A DNA stretch of 5,815 nucleotides from Acidimicrobiales bacterium (GTDB lineage Bacteria; Actinomycetota; Acidimicrobiia; Acidimicrobiales; Poriferisodaliceae): NCBI GenBank assembly GCA_020631315.1, contig JAHDHM010000237.1:1-5815 (forward strand), given 5' to 3'. The notes under the pieces were generated by a model, which made no database searches, had not been told where the DNA came from, and worked only from the letters and a program-made list of their open reading frames with translations. The position numbers were made by a program, and so were the translations under genes. This document shows, one piece after another, positions 4,700-5,815 of the stretch (position 1 is the first letter of the stretch; each line of letters opens with the position of its first letter).

Positions 4700-5815
4700 A
4701 TGTTCATCGACGGCACCCAGGTCGAGGCCATCGGCGGCGGCCGATTCGACGTGACCAACCCGGCGACCGGCGAGGTCATCGGCACGGTCCCCGACGGCGG
4801 TGCTGGTGACGCAACTGCAGCGATCGATGCCGCCCATGCCGCGTTCCCGTCCTGGTCGAGCACGACGGCGTACGCCCGCTCCAAGGTGTTGCTCGATGCC
4901 TGGCGTCTGATGACGGAGCGGGCGGAGGACCTCGCCCGCCTCATGACCACCGAGCAGGGCAAGCCCCTGCGAGCCGCCCGAGCCGAGGTCAGCTATGCGG
5001 CCGACTTCCTCCAGTGGTTCGCCGAGGAGGCGAAGCGCATCGAGGGTTCGTGGCTGCCGTCGGCCCGACCGGATCAGCGCTTCCTCGCCACACGCGTGCC
5101 GGTCGGTGTCGTCGCTGCGGTCACGCCGTGGAACTACCCGATCTCTATGCTCACCCGGAAGCTCGGCCCGGCACTCGCCGCGGGTTGCACCGTCGTGCTG
5201 AAGCCTGCCGAGGCCACGCCGTTGTGCGCCCAGGCCGTCGTCGACGTCCTGACCGATGCCGGTCTGCCGGCCGGCGTGGTGAACCTCGTGACCGCCGCCG
5301 ACCCGCGTCCGATCGGCGAGGTGTTCACCAGCGACCCCCGCGTGAAGAAGCTGACGTTCACCGGTTCGACGGCCGTCGGCCGCACCCTGGCGGCCGCCGC
5401 GGGTGCGTCGCTCCAGCGGGTGTCGGTCGAGCTCGGAGGGCACGCCCCGTTCATCGTCTACCCCGATGCAGATCCGGTGCACGCGGCGAAGGGCGCAGCA
5501 GCGCTGAAGTTCCTCAACGCGGGTCAGGCCTGCATCAGCCCGAACCGACTGTTCGTCCATGCGTCCCAGGCTGATGCGTTCACCGACACCCTCACCAGCC
5601 GCGTCGCCAAGCTCGAGACCGGCAACGGCATGGACGACGGCGTGAAGGTCGGGCCGCTCGTCAACGACGCAGCCGTCGCGAAGGTCGCCGCGCAGGTGGA
5701 GGACGCTCGTGACAAGGGCGCCGGCGTGCCCGTCGGCGGGACCCGGCTCGACGACGGTGCACTGGCCGGCGGGCATTTCTACGCGCCGACCGTCGTGACC
5801 GGCGTGACCGACGAG
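4700..5815 (+). CDS. Aldehyde dehydrogenase, succinate-semialdehyde-dehydrogenase-like (3' end outside window)
   Basis: This is an NAD(P)-dependent aldehyde dehydrogenase that oxidises an aldehyde to its acid in the cytosol. The window holds 372 residues of an expected 450-490; the reading frame is open to the last base, so the C-terminus is simply not covered. Landmarks in order: the oligomerisation-strand start I-D-G and N-P-A-T-G-E (20-25), E-Q-G-K-P-L (85-90), T-P-W-N-Y-P (142-147, with N145 of the oxyanion hole), cofactor-binding K168 in L-K-P-A-E, F-T-G-S (220-223), the general base E244 in V-E-L-G-G, and the nucleophile C278 in G-Q-A-C. Overall it most resembles succinate-semialdehyde dehydrogenases. 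R153 of the T-R-K motif is present, but the second substrate arginine (human ALDH5A1 Arg334) aligns with L272, and the redox-switch cysteine aligns with S280. The true substrate may therefore differ. The divergent dioxygenase suggests a shared pathway. Confidence 0.9.
   Translation, partial: MFIDGTQVEAIGGGRFDVTNPATGEVIGTVPDGGAGDATAAIDAAHAAFPSWSSTTAYARSKVLLDAWRLMTERAEDLARLMTTEQGKPLRAARAEVSYAADFLQWFAEEAKRIEGSWLPSARPDQRFLATRVPVGVVAAVTPWNYPISMLTRKLGPALAAGCTVVLKPAEATPLCAQAVVDVLTDAGLPAGVVNLVTAADPRPIGEVFTSDPRVKKLTFTGSTAVGRTLAAAAGASLQRVSVELGGHAPFIVYPDADPVHAAKGAAALKFLNAGQACISPNRLFVHASQADAFTDTLTSRVAKLETGNGMDDGVKVGPLVNDAAVAKVAAQVEDARDKGAGVPVGGTRLDDGALAGGHFYAPTVVTGVTDE

Noticed and set aside
3448..4809. 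Long open plus-strand frame across the dioxygenase gene
   Set aside because: The minus strand encodes the zinc and iron motifs of a known family; the plus frame has no motifs and would read through the terminator hairpin.
4670..5776. Long open minus-strand frame across the aldehyde dehydrogenase
   Set aside because: It is antisense to a textbook dehydrogenase sequence with a perfect ribosome binding site; the antisense product has no recognisable features.

Overview
The window is GC-rich DNA with four complete protein genes plus one cut by the right edge. Several features point to an actinobacterium: a luciferase-fold oxidoreductase of the kind that usually uses coenzyme F420, GTG starts, two candidate near-leaderless starts, and hairpin terminators without a U-tract. 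My best guess is an Acidimicrobiia-like lineage, but that is an inference from style, not from a marker gene. No RNA gene, mobile element or CRISPR array was seen.

Left part (1-1047): a stand-alone LLM-class (F420-type) oxidoreductase is read rightwards from 56 to 940. The 107-base gap after it holds a direct repeat with an 11-bp period (GCTTGAT at 956 and 967, with a weaker GCCTGAC at 978). This is the layout expected for an OmpR/PhoB-type operator. A small inverted repeat and a clear ribosome binding site follow.

Centre (1048-3504): this is a signalling cassette. It holds a small single-pass membrane protein with a SHOCT motif and a repetitive acidic tail, an OmpR-family response regulator, and a short-loop membrane histidine kinase. 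Regulator and kinase overlap by four bases (ATGA). A strong hairpin sits between the SHOCT gene and the regulator, so read-through there may set the ratio of the products. The SHOCT protein and the kinase carry a similar Gly/Arg/Asp-rich segment on the outer side of the membrane, and the 11-bp repeats lie in front of the SHOCT gene. I infer a self-contained envelope-sensing module in which the SHOCT protein is both a target and a possible partner of the kinase.

Right part (3505-5815): a gamma-butyrobetaine/trimethyllysine-hydroxylase-type Fe(II)/2-oxoglutarate dioxygenase is read leftwards and converges on the kinase gene. A large hairpin with a duplicated left arm lies between the two. Divergent from the dioxygenase, across about 70 bases, is a succinate-semialdehyde-dehydrogenase-like aldehyde dehydrogenase that runs off the window. 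The pair suggests breakdown or synthesis of a quaternary amine or amino-acid-like compound. Both enzymes lack at least one expected substrate-binding residue, so the exact substrate is open.
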